Source: a virus. Taken from it: a DNA stretch of 23,961 nucleotides. Shown here piece after piece: positions 12,998 through 21,050 of the stretch (the stretch's first letter is position 1; each line of letters begins with the position of its first letter). The translations under genes and the position numbers were made by a program. Location of the stretch: positions 1-23,961 of the IMG/VR virus record IMGVR_UViG_3300044970_000329. One strand, 5' to 3'. Under the pieces are notes generated by a model. It searched no databases. It saw nothing but the letters and a program-made list of their open reading frames with translations, and had not been told where the DNA came from.

Positions 12998-13827
12998 GTC
13001 AGTGGCAATACTGAAAAGTCCTTGGACTCATAAACAACGTCCGTGCGATAAACCGCCGTCGCTGGATCTGGATCATTAAGAGCAGCCCCGGCGCTGATGG
13101 GAACTGGCGCAGCTGGTAGTTCGTCGTCGACGCTGTTGCGAATATTTTCTCTCCCGCCGCCATAACCGATTTGGCGAAATCCTGCGTCTAACTGCTTGGA
13201 TGACCATCCAAGTTTCTGCAAATGAATGGAAAACGTCACTGTTCTATACGACGTGCCATTTCGAGACTGGCGACGAACGATCTTGATGTCTTGCATCTTC
13301 GCAAGACCAGCAGCAACAGTGATTCCATCAACCGTAAACGATCCTGAGTTAATTGCGTCTTGGTACGTAAACACCCAAACCGGAACAGATGCAAGGTTTT
13401 TTGAAATCGTCACCACGGGCCTGGAATCATCGATCATGATCGGCGGGTCGAACGGATCTCCAGCACTGTTCAGAATCGCTTGCCCAGCATAGTTTGTGAC
13501 GGCCGGTTTCTGAAACTGTTCGTATCCCCACGTGATTTCTGCGGGATCATTTGTGGGGTCTTCTGCCAGTTCTCGTTCTGTTGAGTATTCTGCCGTTACT
13601 GTCCAGCCCTTCCACGGGTCAGACGGGTCTACCTGCAACGTCGTACACCACGCTCCGGCGTCGTCAGGATGTACTTCACCGATCACTGGCAATGAGGCAT
13701 GTGATCCGACGTGAAAGGCTCGCTCAGTCTTGGCTGATGTCGTCAGCTTAAATGTTCTTGTATAGCTTCGCTGGCCTTTGGTGTTCGTGGCAGGCCCGTG
13801 ATTATCTCCGAGGTAGGTAATTGTCAT
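12994..13827 (-). CDS. Putative tail-tip / baseplate-type structural protein (277 aa)
   Basis: A β-rich protein (MTITYLGDNHGPATNTKGQR...) without membrane segments or catalytic motifs. It has an N-terminal strand-rich half, a Trp-containing middle (DPWKGWTVTAEYS) and a C-terminal acidic and Pro-rich stretch (DDELPAAPVPISAG). Its position directly after the tape measure and a 74-residue gene is where distal-tail or hub proteins lie in siphophages. Start and stop are both ATGA-coupled. Specific homology is not recognised. Confidence 0.68.
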   Translation of the reverse strand: MTITYLGDNHGPATNTKGQRSYTRTFKLTTSAKTERAFHVGSHASLPVIGEVHPDDAGAWCTTLQVDPSDPWKGWTVTAEYSTERELAEDPTNDPAEITWGYEQFQKPAVTNYAGQAILNSAGDPFDPPIMIDDSRPVVTISKNLASVPVWVFTYQDAINSGSFTVDGITVAAGLAKMQDIKIVRRQSRNGTSYRTVTFSIHLQKLGWSSKQLDAGFRQIGYGGGRENIRNSVDDELPAAPVPISAGAALNDPDPATAVYRTDVVYESKDFSVLPLT

Positions 13828-14048
13828 TCAGTCACCTCTTCCGCAACGCCTTGAGCAATTGCCTTTTCTGCCGAATCGCCTTCAAGGATCGTGCCTTTCC
13901 CGTATACGGCCCACAGTCCTACGATTGGCGAATTAGCATCGTCCGGATTGCTTCGCGTTGCCCTCGCAAACTGGATTGCGTCTCGCCTATCCAGCGGCCA
14001 GTGCATTGCGGTTTCTTCCCATCGCCTGACAATAAGTTTTGCTTTCAT
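13824..14048 (-). CDS. Small tail-region protein (74 aa)
   Basis: Starts MKAKLIVRRWEETAMHWPLD and continues RRDAIQFARATRSN, then a β-like IVGLWAVYGKGTI and an acidic tail. The ATG at 14046-14048 overlaps the tape-measure stop as ATGA, and the stop overlaps the next start. No family is recognised. Position suggests a minor tail component or a tail-tip assembly factor. Confidence 0.65.
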   Translation of the reverse strand: MKAKLIVRRWEETAMHWPLDRRDAIQFARATRSNPDDANSPIVGLWAVYGKGTILEGDSAEKAIAQGVAEEVTE

Positions 14049-15472
14049 GGCCCCACCAGCCCCATACCAATAACAGGCTGCGGCTTGATCTCCATCAATG
14101 CACGCACGAGCTTATCTGTTTGCTTTTCTGTCGCCACGACATTTGGGTCTTTCCCTCCGGCCGGGGTGTTTCCGGCCATCGCGGCCCTGAGCTTTTCTGC
14201 CGTCGCGTCTGGTTTTTCCGGCGAGCGATCCGGCCGCAACTTCGATCCGTCAGGTCCAGCAACTGGAGCCTCGCCGTTAAGCTGTCGCATCAGGTTTTCA
14301 AACTTACGCTCAGCTTTCGCTTGCGGAGATTCCGCGCCCGCTCCAACGCCTCCAGAGTAGTCAGCATTTTCAGCACTTGACAAATAGTCCAGAACGGAAT
14401 TTGAATACGTCGTTGGGTTTAACATTCCCATGAGCGTCTTGGCTTTTTCTGCCGTCGCTGCCAGCATGTCGTCTAGCATTTCACGCCAGTCGGCTTTGAT
14501 CGTTTCAACCGCTAACGAGATTGCTGCCGCGATTACCTCTCCGAGAAATTTCCACTTTTCAGGCATGGCCGACCACTTTGCCAGCAGGTCTGCCGTGATC
14601 GTCAAAAACTCTTTGAGCTTCGGAATCACATCAGCGTCAACCATGTCGCCAACCGTTTTAAGGGCCTCCGCCAAAACACCGCTTAGGCTCTTCGCCATTT
14701 CAGATATCTGTGGCAAAATTGCTGTCAGCGAATTACTTACCTGTTCAAAGACTGGGGCGAGACTTACCGCGATATTTGACACGACTGAAGACAGGGATGA
14801 TTTCATTCTCGCCATTGCGTCATCGGCTTTTGCAATGGACTGCAAATCTTCTGTGCTGATACCAATCTTGAGGTTCTTGGCTTCCTCCATGAGTGACCGA
14901 ATGCCCTTTTCGCCTTCACCAAGCAATGGGATCATTTCCGAAGTAGATTTGCCAAATATCGCGACAGTGGCAGCCGCCTTTTCTGCTGCCGTCGGAAGTT
15001 TGGCGATAGCGTCCGCGATCGCGAGAAATTGATCCTCCGGCTTCATGTCTGCCAGCGATGATGCTTCAAGCCCGATTTGCTTTAGGTTGTTTGAAGTTTC
15101 CTCACTGTTTAACTGCGTCTTGCCCAGTTCGATTGTCATCTTTGCAAGCCCACCAAGCAGCCCGTCGACAGAAACTCCGGACTGATCGGCAGCAAAGCCA
15201 AGCTGCTGAATGAACTCTGCAGACAGCCCGGTTTGGTTTGCCTTGTCGACGACTCCGGCCAGTGTTTCGATACGTTGCGAGATTCCAAAAATGCTCAAAC
15301 CTGTTGCGGCAGCGGCGGCAGCCATCGCGGTAAATGTCGCCGTCACTGGATTCAGCCACGTTGACGCTGAGTCTGCGAACCCTTTGACTCCGGTGCTAGC
15401 CTTTGCGAGACCTTGCGTCAGTGGGTTGGAATTCAGCCCGAGCCTTACGACTAAGTCACCAGCGTTTGCCAT
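14045..15472 (-). CDS. Tail tape measure protein (475 aa)
   Basis: This protein sets tail length and helps DNA entry. It is long, helical and Ala-rich. Residues about 40-65 are hydrophobic (NPVTATFTAMAAAAAATGLS), with further helical repeats and amphipathic segments such as SSLSSVVSNIAVSLAPVFEQ. The C-terminal 120 residues are disordered and Pro/Lys/Gly-rich. The TAATG junction with the upstream chaperone frame is typical, since the tape measure directly follows the G/GT-type chaperones. At 475 residues it predicts a short flexible tail of roughly 70 nm using the usual 0.15 nm per residue rule. Confidence 0.88.
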   Translation of the reverse strand: MANAGDLVVRLGLNSNPLTQGLAKASTGVKGFADSASTWLNPVTATFTAMAAAAAATGLSIFGISQRIETLAGVVDKANQTGLSAEFIQQLGFAADQSGVSVDGLLGGLAKMTIELGKTQLNSEETSNNLKQIGLEASSLADMKPEDQFLAIADAIAKLPTAAEKAAATVAIFGKSTSEMIPLLGEGEKGIRSLMEEAKNLKIGISTEDLQSIAKADDAMARMKSSLSSVVSNIAVSLAPVFEQVSNSLTAILPQISEMAKSLSGVLAEALKTVGDMVDADVIPKLKEFLTITADLLAKWSAMPEKWKFLGEVIAAAISLAVETIKADWREMLDDMLAATAEKAKTLMGMLNPTTYSNSVLDYLSSAENADYSGGVGAGAESPQAKAERKFENLMRQLNGEAPVAGPDGSKLRPDRSPEKPDATAEKLRAAMAGNTPAGGKDPNVVATEKQTDKLVRALMEIKPQPVIGMGLVGP

Positions 15473-15789
15473 TAAATCCGCCTCGCTCCGATTGCTTCTA
15501 GTGCTGCGATTGCGGCAGCGTTGTTCGGCACATCCCCGGCAATTTCAACCCACGTTGCGAAGTCATTTAGCTTCGCGTCTTTGTAACCGCAGGCAATTGC
15601 CACAACCATTGCCAATCGCATCAGGATTTCATTGGTTCCACTGGCTCCGATGGGATCGACAATGTCTTTTGCACACCACTCGTCGAACTGATCGTGAGAC
15701 ATCACAGACAGCATCTGATCAACGTCTGTCGTCTTTGCGACATGTTCAGCCAGCCGAAGTGCCGTCAGCCTTCGGGGGCTTCTTCGGAG
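15472..15789 (-). CDS. T-type extension of the tail assembly chaperone, made by -1 frameshift
   Basis: This frame is open from the slippery site (15789) to a TAA overlapping the tape-measure ATG. After the slip the product continues LRRSPRRLTALRLAEHVAKT, then MLSVMSHDQFDEWCAKDIVDP, which resembles the T-domain of lambda-type chaperones (a helix with W followed by a P-G turn). Internal ATGs at 15712-15714 and 15700-15702 exist, but no good ribosome-binding site is evident. The fusion with the upstream 124 codons would be 229 residues. In such phages the fused form recruits major tail subunits to the tape measure. Confidence 0.75.
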   Translation of the reverse strand, partial: LRRSPRRLTALRLAEHVAKTTDVDQMLSVMSHDQFDEWCAKDIVDPIGASGTNEILMRLAMVVAIACGYKDAKLNDFATWVEIAGDVPNNAAAIAALEAIGARRI

Positions 15790-15795
15790 TTTTTT
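15748..15795 (-). promoter_or_regulatory. Programmed -1 frameshift signal: A AAA AAC plus hairpin
   Basis: The minus strand carries the heptamer A AAA AAC (15789-15795) in the correct zero-frame phasing (GCA AAA AAC). An 8-base spacer follows, then a hairpin of AGCC/GGCT and CCGAAG/CTTCGG stems (15770-15780 with 15748-15759) with a 10-base loop. The zero frame stops 21 bases beyond the slip site, and the -1 frame stays open into the T-type extension. Position and geometry match the lambda G/GT type of recoding. Confidence 0.8.
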
Positions 15796-16160
15796 GCGAG
15801 CGTCTCAATGTCTTGCCCGCTAAACCCTGAAAGCTTGATTGCGACATTAACGAGCCGCTCGACCACATCGCCGCGTCGCTGCCCTAACTGTGCGATCTGA
15901 TCGAGCGTGAACAACTGAACGCCGTCATCGTTTCGGCAGCACTCGACCAGAAGCCTTTCACGGACTTCCTTTTTGTATTGCTCTTTCTTCGCCTTGCTCA
16001 TCCGTGAAATACGATCGTCGAAATCTGTTCTTTCTTTCGGTGTCATTCCCCAAATTGGAATAACCTTTCCCTCACCTAACTCCGGAACTGGCACATCGAC
16101 CTTTTGCCTGTCCATTGCCGGTGATGTGAGAAACTCATTTGCAGTTGCAACGACTCTCAT
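15765..16160 (-). CDS. Tail assembly chaperone, G-type (131 aa)
   Basis: A mostly helical protein between the major tail gene cluster and the tape measure, the position of lambda gpG. It contains an N-terminal β part (VDVPVPELGEGKVIPIWGM), a conserved TPKERTDFDDRISRMSKAKK helix and a C-terminal helix before LAKNSEEAPEG. The A AAA AAC heptamer lies at codons 122-124. The ATG at 16158-16160 is two bases after the previous stop. The family is assigned by position, size and the frameshift rather than direct sequence recognition. Confidence 0.78.
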   Translation of the reverse strand: MRVVATANEFLTSPAMDRQKVDVPVPELGEGKVIPIWGMTPKERTDFDDRISRMSKAKKEQYKKEVRERLLVECCRNDDGVQLFTLDQIAQLGQRRGDVVERLVNVAIKLSGFSGQDIETLAKNSEEAPEG

Positions 16161-16162
16161 AT

Positions 16163-16552
16163 TTATTCCTGCTCATCCTCTTCATGTTCCGGCTCAACCC
16201 AGTTTGGGCCGGGAATATCATCACCATTCGCGTCATATCCGAGAAGTTCACCGTTGCGGAAGCGTTCCCTGTCTTCGCCTATTGGGTCGATTCCCTTTGC
16301 AAGCATTTCACGCGACAACAAAACATTTTCCCGGTTAATCGCCCACTGCGGGCACGCCTTCTCGGCTTCTAAATCCGCTGGCTCTGCATCGCCATTTCCA
16401 ACAAGCACTTGGGTGGCGAATTCCGTCTCGTCAATCACGGCACCTAGTTTCCAATGCGGACGCCCCGAAGCCCTGTCAATTCTGTCTGAGAACTGCTCTG
16501 TATCGAAAGCTTCCGACACTTGCAGGTCGGACCTGATAAACCTGATTTGCAT
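16163..16552 (-). CDS. Acidic structural-region protein (129 aa)
   Basis: Not recognised. The first part is β-like (MQIRFIRSDLQVSEAF), the middle has WKLGAVIDETEFATQVLVG, and the C-terminus is strongly acidic (EPEHEEDEQE). It lies between the major tail protein and the chaperone, a slot for minor tail or chaperone-related proteins. The ATG at 16550-16552 starts 15 bases after the preceding stop and the gene ends just before the chaperone start. Confidence 0.68.
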   Translation of the reverse strand: MQIRFIRSDLQVSEAFDTEQFSDRIDRASGRPHWKLGAVIDETEFATQVLVGNGDAEPADLEAEKACPQWAINRENVLLSREMLAKGIDPIGEDRERFRNGELLGYDANGDDIPGPNWVEPEHEEDEQE

Positions 16553-16567
16553 TGCTAATTTGTCCCG

Positions 16568-16984
16568 TTACACGCTGTAAGTAAACAGCCCCGTGAGTTT
16601 CAAGTTTACATCAGCTTTCAATCCGTCATTCATTGCGCCTGTTAAGCCAAACCCAATTCCAGCCGATGTGAATGCACATGTAGTAGGTGCAGCATCCGCA
16701 AACGTGATGTTCCAAACGCAACTGGCCGGCGTAGTCACTAACGCCGTGATGGCTTTGTGCCCGGCAAGTGCTGGATCATAAAACATGTTGAAGCCAAACG
16801 AGCCGCCTTCGGCATAGCCGGTTTGACTGTATTCTTTCCCTGCACCGGATGTGTCCAACGTTGTCGCGTCGAATGTCTCTGACTCGGCTCCAGAGTGATT
16901 GAACTCCGTGATCTGAGCGACCGCCGTCAGCGTGCTGGAAATTGTCTGCTTGATGATTGTTCCCTTGACCTTGATTTTCGCCAC
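16568..16984 (-). CDS. Major tail protein (138 aa)
   Basis: The start is the GTG at 16982-16984, six bases after a strong GGAGG that itself overlaps the stop of the upstream gene; a longer frame upstream reads back into that gene. The product (MAKIKVKGTIIKQTI...) is β-rich and soluble with a Gly/Ser/Thr-rich middle (SGAGKEYSQTGYAEGGSFGF) and a C-terminal β hairpin (GLKADVNLKLTGLFTYS), the layout of siphophage tail-tube subunits. It follows the DUF3168-like completion protein, where the tube subunit is expected. Confidence 0.8.
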   Translation of the reverse strand: MAKIKVKGTIIKQTISSTLTAVAQITEFNHSGAESETFDATTLDTSGAGKEYSQTGYAEGGSFGFNMFYDPALAGHKAITALVTTPASCVWNITFADAAPTTCAFTSAGIGFGLTGAMNDGLKADVNLKLTGLFTYSV

Positions 16985-16994
16985 GTCGGGCCTC

Positions 16995-17396
16995 CTATGT
17001 GTTGAATTGAACTTCCAAATCCAGCGTAACGACATGAACGCCAATATCGGAACCGTCTTGCGGTGGCTCGAAGTCGTCCATTTCGTTGTTTACTATTACG
17101 CACCCGATCGTGTAGCTTCCGGCCGCGCCAGAATAGTCATCGATAAACGTCCTGACGGCTGTCCCTAGTTCCTCTGCCTTTACGCTCGTCGTTGCTCTAG
17201 AGTCGATGTCAAAGCTTATGAACCTTAGTTGACCTGAACCGCCATCAATGCTTCCATTCTCCTCACTGCTCATTTGAGTGATTACAATGTGAGGAAACGC
17301 AGCCTTCTGGGGTGCCTTGCTGACGTAGATTCGCGATCCGCAGATTGCGTTGACCGTCGATTCACTTGCCAGCAGTGCCACCAGTCCGCTTTTCAT
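16995..17396 (-). CDS. DUF3168-like tail completion / terminator protein (133 aa)
   Basis: The motif set matches the DUF3168 family (HK97 gp10-adjacent, SPP1 gp17-like) that caps the tail tube. The N-terminal helix GLVALLASESTVNAICG is followed by RIYVSKAPQKAAFPHIVITQ, then FISFDIDSRATTSVKAEELG and a C-terminal VVTLDLEVQFNT strand. Length is typical. Start and upstream stop overlap as ATGA. Confidence 0.8.
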   Translation of the reverse strand: MKSGLVALLASESTVNAICGSRIYVSKAPQKAAFPHIVITQMSSEENGSIDGGSGQLRFISFDIDSRATTSVKAEELGTAVRTFIDDYSGAAGSYTIGCVIVNNEMDDFEPPQDGSDIGVHVVTLDLEVQFNT

Positions 17397-17956
17397 TTCT
17401 TAACTGCTTCTCTTTCGATTCCCGCTTTAAAGTTGTCTGCCATTGCTTGCAGTGCCGCCGATCGGCTTTTATTTGCTCCGCGCTGCACGATTGGGTTTGG
17501 CTGGAGCCGCCCTGTTTTTTGCACTTTTTTACCTGTTGCCACCCGCTTATTTACTACGCCTCTGCGATGTGCTCCGACTCTCTTCGATCCTGTTTCTCGC
17601 TCCCGAGTCCCAAGCACAAACCAGTGCAAATTCGCTACTCCGATTCCGACCCCTTTGCGTCCGCTTCGACTCTTTTTTGTAGTCTCTCGCTTGTCTCTAG
17701 TCTTCTTTTTGATCCCAGCACCCACGCCAGCTTTCGCAAACGTGGTGCCGACTAACTTTCCCTTGCCGCGAACAAAGCTCCACCCGATTGCCTTGCGTCC
17801 TTCTTTCCACGCTGACGGCACTTCTGACTTTATTGCTTTTGCCGTCACTCTTAGTGACGCGACAACGGCCAATCGCTCCAGTTTGTTTTGCACCGAAGCC
17901 TTCAGCCTGTCTAGCGTTTTCTGTAGTTGCTTTACTCCAAGCACCTCACAAGACAT
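17393..17956 (-). CDS. HK97 gp10-like head-tail / tail protein (187 aa)
   Basis: The N-terminus reads MSCEVLGVKQLQKTLDRLKA, the usual beginning of HK97-gp10 family proteins, followed by a helix and a conserved FVLGTRER loop. The central and C-terminal regions are unusually rich in Lys and Arg (KKKTRDKRETTKKSRSGRKG), longer and more basic than typical gp10. A GTG at 17957-17959 is a possible one-codon-earlier start; the ATG used here overlaps the upstream stop as TGATG. The role is head-tail or tail connection. Confidence 0.78.
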   Translation of the reverse strand: MSCEVLGVKQLQKTLDRLKASVQNKLERLAVVASLRVTAKAIKSEVPSAWKEGRKAIGWSFVRGKGKLVGTTFAKAGVGAGIKKKTRDKRETTKKSRSGRKGVGIGVANLHWFVLGTRERETGSKRVGAHRRGVVNKRVATGKKVQKTGRLQPNPIVQRGANKSRSAALQAMADNFKAGIEREAVKK

Positions 17957-18300
17957 CACACCACCTTACGACGTGTCAGAATCTGAATCTCTTCGTGGTC
18001 CATGTTCACATCAATTGCTGTAAGAATCTCGTATGTGTTGCCCTCGAAGATCAACCGCATGTCAGGGGTGACGTTTTGCATGGTCTTTGACCATTGCGTT
18101 GTCCACGCCTGATCTGTGTCAGCGTTAACCTGCTGCACCTTCCAGAACTCTCGACCGCCCTTTGTGATGACTTTACAAAACGCTGTGGCATAGGTTTGCC
18201 AGTTGCTTGCCGTCGTCAGATCGACGTGACCGTGAGCGTCTGCAGTGCCAACAGCTTTTTGAATCGTCACCCTCTTGTCATACTCGGAAAGGCATGTCAT
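17956..18300 (-). CDS. Phage head-tail joining protein (114 aa)
   Basis: A small β-rich protein with MTCLSEYDKRVTIQKAVG at the start, KVITKGGREFWKVQQVNADT in the middle and IFEGNTYEILTAIDVN near the end, the pattern of the Phage_H_T_join (SPP1 gp16/HK97 gp7-like) family. The ATG at 18298-18300 overlaps the upstream stop as ATGA; a longer opening (to 18327) is less likely. It fits the usual order of connector, joining protein, gp10, completion protein. Confidence 0.82.
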   Translation of the reverse strand: MTCLSEYDKRVTIQKAVGTADAHGHVDLTTASNWQTYATAFCKVITKGGREFWKVQQVNADTDQAWTTQWSKTMQNVTPDMRLIFEGNTYEILTAIDVNMDHEEIQILTRRKVV

Positions 18301-18869
18301 CCCTGTGCCACTCCATAACCCGTCCACGCCAACTGATTCATTAGCCTGTCATAGACTGCCCGGCTTCCTGTGCAGTCCTTCCAGTTCATCTTGCCCAGTT
18401 CTTTGATTGCCAGCTTTGCTTCAACAGGAACGGCTAACGCTGCCCCGTATCCGCAAACCATTTCGACCTGAACTGCGTTTGGCCGCTCGATTTGAACCAT
18501 CGGCCATGAGTAACCAAGCTTCAGTTCGATCTCCGGCGGTGTTTCGATCAGATTCGTCCAGTAGTCACCAACTGGCAACGTCTGCAGCGTTTCTGATTCG
18601 TCGTAATACTTCACGAAGTTGATGGCCGACACCGGAGCAAGACGAATTTCAATTTCGTCCTCATCCGGAAAGTCGTCCATGTACAATGTAACGGTTTGCG
18701 TAATCAGCTTCCGATAGCTGTCGTGCTCGACCTGCTTGCGGCACACTTTCAGCAGTTCGGTGAGCTGCTCATCAAAGTCGCAACCAGTCACGCGCAGGGC
18801 GTCTTTGAACTGGTCCAATGTGATTGGCTCAGTCGTCGGCTCCGTCGTGACTTTGTAGGTTGTGCTCAT
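18297..18869 (-). CDS. Head-tail connector, gp6/phiE125-gp8-like (190 aa)
   Basis: It contains PITLDQFKDALRVTGCDFDE, the conserved start of gp6-like adaptor proteins. Then come QLTELLKVCRKQVEHDSYRK, TVTLYMDDFPDEDEIEIRL, a β-rich middle and a C-terminal helix LAIKELGKMNWKDC. It forms a ring below the portal that joins head and tail. The ATG at 18867-18869 overlaps the stop of the 56-residue gene as ATGA. Confidence 0.88.
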   Translation of the reverse strand: MSTTYKVTTEPTTEPITLDQFKDALRVTGCDFDEQLTELLKVCRKQVEHDSYRKLITQTVTLYMDDFPDEDEIEIRLAPVSAINFVKYYDESETLQTLPVGDYWTNLIETPPEIELKLGYSWPMVQIERPNAVQVEMVCGYGAALAVPVEAKLAIKELGKMNWKDCTGSRAVYDRLMNQLAWTGYGVAQG

Positions 18870-19036
18870 CGTTTCGATCGATGCTTTTTTGCTTGATGCT
18901 GAGGCTGAATGCCCTGAGTCGTGAACTCAGCAGTCCCGGCCATAACCAGAGTTTTCATGATGCCAAGAGGTAGCCGGGAGTCTTGCGACCCCACGGCCCG
19001 CCCTTGCCAACCACGGAGGAACGTGATTGTGTGCAT
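18866..19036 (-). CDS. Small structural-region protein (56 aa)
   Basis: A short gene starting at the ATG 19034-19036, two bases after the previous stop, and ending in an ATGA overlap with the connector gene. The product begins MHTITFLRGWQGRAVGSQ and ends in a very basic QAKKHRSKR. No family is recognised. Tight spacing on both sides and the lack of any other use for this 170-base gap support it. It resembles small proteins between the decoration protein and connector genes in other siphophages (inference). Confidence 0.65.
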   Translation of the reverse strand: MHTITFLRGWQGRAVGSQDSRLPLGIMKTLVMAGTAEFTTQGIQPQHQAKKHRSKR

Positions 19037-19038
19037 GA

Positions 19039-19491
19039 TTACGCTCGCAGGATTTCGTTTGCACCGGCTTCAGATGCTGAAATCGGTGAAACCTGTGGAC
19101 GGCTCAGAATGCCGAGAATTGCGATGTAAGTTCCGGCGGCACCGTCGCCAGTCGTGGCTGTCACGTCGATGTAACGCTTTTTGCCCTTCAGGTCGATCTG
19201 AGCAACTTGGAACAAGTTGTCATCGGTTGCAGAAGGCAGGGCTGACGTGCTGCCGTCGATGTTTGTTGATGTGCCCCAGATGAGTCCGGTCACGTTGGCG
19301 TGGCCGCTGCCTGCGGTATCGGACTGCGTAACAGACAATGCAGCCATTGCAATGTCTGTCGCACCTTCGTAGACAACAATGGTCAGGTATGACCAGCCAA
19401 GGGTGTCAATCTCGCCAGTTGTCAGCGTGGCATTGTCCGAGATCGCCGCTGGTGGCGTGATGCTTACAAGTTTGAAGTCCAGATTGTTCAC
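19039..19491 (-). CDS. Putative capsid decoration / head protein (150 aa)
   Basis: Starts with GTG at 19489-19491 after AAGGGG. It is β-rich with Thr/Ser/Gly-rich loops (TPPAAISDNATLTTGEIDTL, ATDDNLFQVAQIDLKGKK, TATTGDGAAGTYIAILGI) and no charged helices or Cys clusters, like small capsid decoration or head-stabilising proteins. It directly follows the major capsid gene, separated only by a strong hairpin. Function by position and composition only. Confidence 0.62.
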   Translation of the reverse strand: MNNLDFKLVSITPPAAISDNATLTTGEIDTLGWSYLTIVVYEGATDIAMAALSVTQSDTAGSGHANVTGLIWGTSTNIDGSTSALPSATDDNLFQVAQIDLKGKKRYIDVTATTGDGAAGTYIAILGILSRPQVSPISASEAGANEILRA

Positions 19492-19520
19492 TATGGTTTC
19501 CCCTTACAGGATTATTCGCA

Positions 19521-19551
19521 AAGAATGCGGGGCTTCAACGCGAAGCCCCGC
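19521..19551 (-). terminator. Strong hairpin after the major capsid gene
   Basis: GCGGGGCTTC and GAAGCCCCGC form a perfect 10-bp stem with a five-base loop (19542-19551 with 19527-19536), followed on the minus strand by ATTCTTT, a weak U-tract. It begins about 20 bases after the capsid stop and ends about 30 bases before the next start. A partial terminator that keeps capsid mRNA in excess is a likely role. Confidence 0.7.
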
Positions 19552-19570
19552 GTATCGTGTCAGCCGTCGA

Positions 19571-21013
19571 TTAGCTTCCGGCCATTTCCAAACCAACAAT
19601 CGGCCCTGCAGCCGAGTTGGTTCCGAAGTCGTGGCACACGAAATCGTTTCGGCTGGTTGCCTTCACTGCGATCTGATCGCGTTCCCAAACGGACTGGCCG
19701 CCAACGGAAACCTGATCGCTGAATTCAATGTTCATCATGCGACGATCACCAAACTGGCAACCTAGTGCGAGATCGCCAAAGATGACAGGAATCTGACTGT
19801 TTGCCGCCACCGATGGCATTACCTGAGAAAACTCAACAGCGTACCCAAGAAACTGTGCTGCGATGCCGTTGGCAATGTCGGCCGCAGTCGTTCCGCCAGC
19901 AGCCAGAGCCAAAGGCTGCATCACGTTGTAGAAAAACGTGCGATGGCAGGTCCAGCGAGGGCTTGCGGCAGCGTATTGTGGCAAAGCAGCCACAACGCTG
20001 CTGAAGTTTGCCAGCGTTAGTTCGCTGTAGGCATTGCCCGCACCAAGAATCAGGCCCGGAGCAGTTCCAGCCGTCAGCGTGTCCAGCTTCGTGAGAATTC
20101 CCACAATGCCGTTAAACGTCGATGTGCCGGTTCCTGTAAAGCCCGCCAAGTCTTCGGCATAAGCAAATGCCAGAGCAATTTCGCGGATCAATTCGTTGGC
20201 GATCGATACCACGGAATCTTCGGCCAGTTCGTTACTCATGCGAGTGAGAACCATCCACTTTTTGGCAACGAGCTTGACTTCGTTCCATTCAGCGTCTGAC
20301 TCTGTTCCGGCTGAATTTTCACCGACTGCATAGGCAGTCAGCCCGCCGACACGTCGCGGAGTCGTCTTTGTTTCCGAAGTCATTAATGTTGCCGGGACGA
20401 GCCGACGCAGAACGCCGTATTGCTCGACAAGCCTGATGATGTCCGTCGAAAATTCGTCCGGAACGAAAATGCCAGCCCCGGAAACGTCGCCACCACCTTC
20501 GCCGTGGACGTTCATCAGTCCGTTTTGCTGACAGAACTCAACCGAGTTGTAAAACTGGAACTTGCCCGGCATACACATTGTGGCGGTGGCGAGTGCCCAC
20601 TGGCCGAAACGGTAGGCACGTTCAACTGGCTGCCGTCCTGCTTCGTCAGCGTGCGGCGCGAAGTTGCTTGGGTTTGCCCGGCGAACATTGGCGGGCAGCT
20701 TAAACGCACCGTTGCCGCCATTCGATGGCATTGCAGGAGCATTCGTGCCGATCATTTTGATTCGGTTCACGAGCGGATTCAGGCGAGTTGCCTTCAGCTT
20801 GTTCTGAGCGTCCTGAGCTTTTGCGGCTCGATCGTTTGCGGCCTGAAGATCATTGATTTTTGCAGTCAGGGCTTCTGCCTGAGCGTGCAACTCGCCGATC
20901 TTCTTGTCATCGTCTTCGCTGAGTGAGCCAGCCGTTACGCCTGCGTCAACCAGTGCCTGAGCCTGATCGAGTAGCGTGGTTCGCTCGCCAACAAGTTTCT
21001 GAAATTCGTCCAC
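19571..21013 (-). CDS. Major capsid protein, HK97 fold (480 aa)
   Basis: Residues about 1-90 form a charged helical scaffold-like delta region (KLVGERTTLLDQAQALVDAG, ALTAKINDLQAANDRAAKAQ) that a prohead protease would remove. The HK97 body follows with FVPDEFSTDIIRLVEQYGVL, the P-domain-type RRVGGLTAYAVGENSAGTES loop, WMVLTRMSNELAED and EDLAGFTGTGTSTFNGIVGI. It starts with GTG at 21011-21013, nine bases after AAGGA. A branched hairpin lies just upstream and another after the stop. The protease gene lies directly upstream in the operon, as expected. Confidence 0.93.
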   Translation of the reverse strand: MDEFQKLVGERTTLLDQAQALVDAGVTAGSLSEDDDKKIGELHAQAEALTAKINDLQAANDRAAKAQDAQNKLKATRLNPLVNRIKMIGTNAPAMPSNGGNGAFKLPANVRRANPSNFAPHADEAGRQPVERAYRFGQWALATATMCMPGKFQFYNSVEFCQQNGLMNVHGEGGGDVSGAGIFVPDEFSTDIIRLVEQYGVLRRLVPATLMTSETKTTPRRVGGLTAYAVGENSAGTESDAEWNEVKLVAKKWMVLTRMSNELAEDSVVSIANELIREIALAFAYAEDLAGFTGTGTSTFNGIVGILTKLDTLTAGTAPGLILGAGNAYSELTLANFSSVVAALPQYAAASPRWTCHRTFFYNVMQPLALAAGGTTAADIANGIAAQFLGYAVEFSQVMPSVAANSQIPVIFGDLALGCQFGDRRMMNIEFSDQVSVGGQSVWERDQIAVKATSRNDFVCHDFGTNSAAGPIVGLEMAGS

Positions 21014-21050
21014 TGTGTTTGATCCTTTAACTTTGCGTCAGGACCAACAG

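Noticed and set aside
17274-18023. Plus-strand frame of 249 codons
   Set aside because: Antisense to the DUF3168-, gp10- and joining-protein genes; composition is that of a shadow frame.
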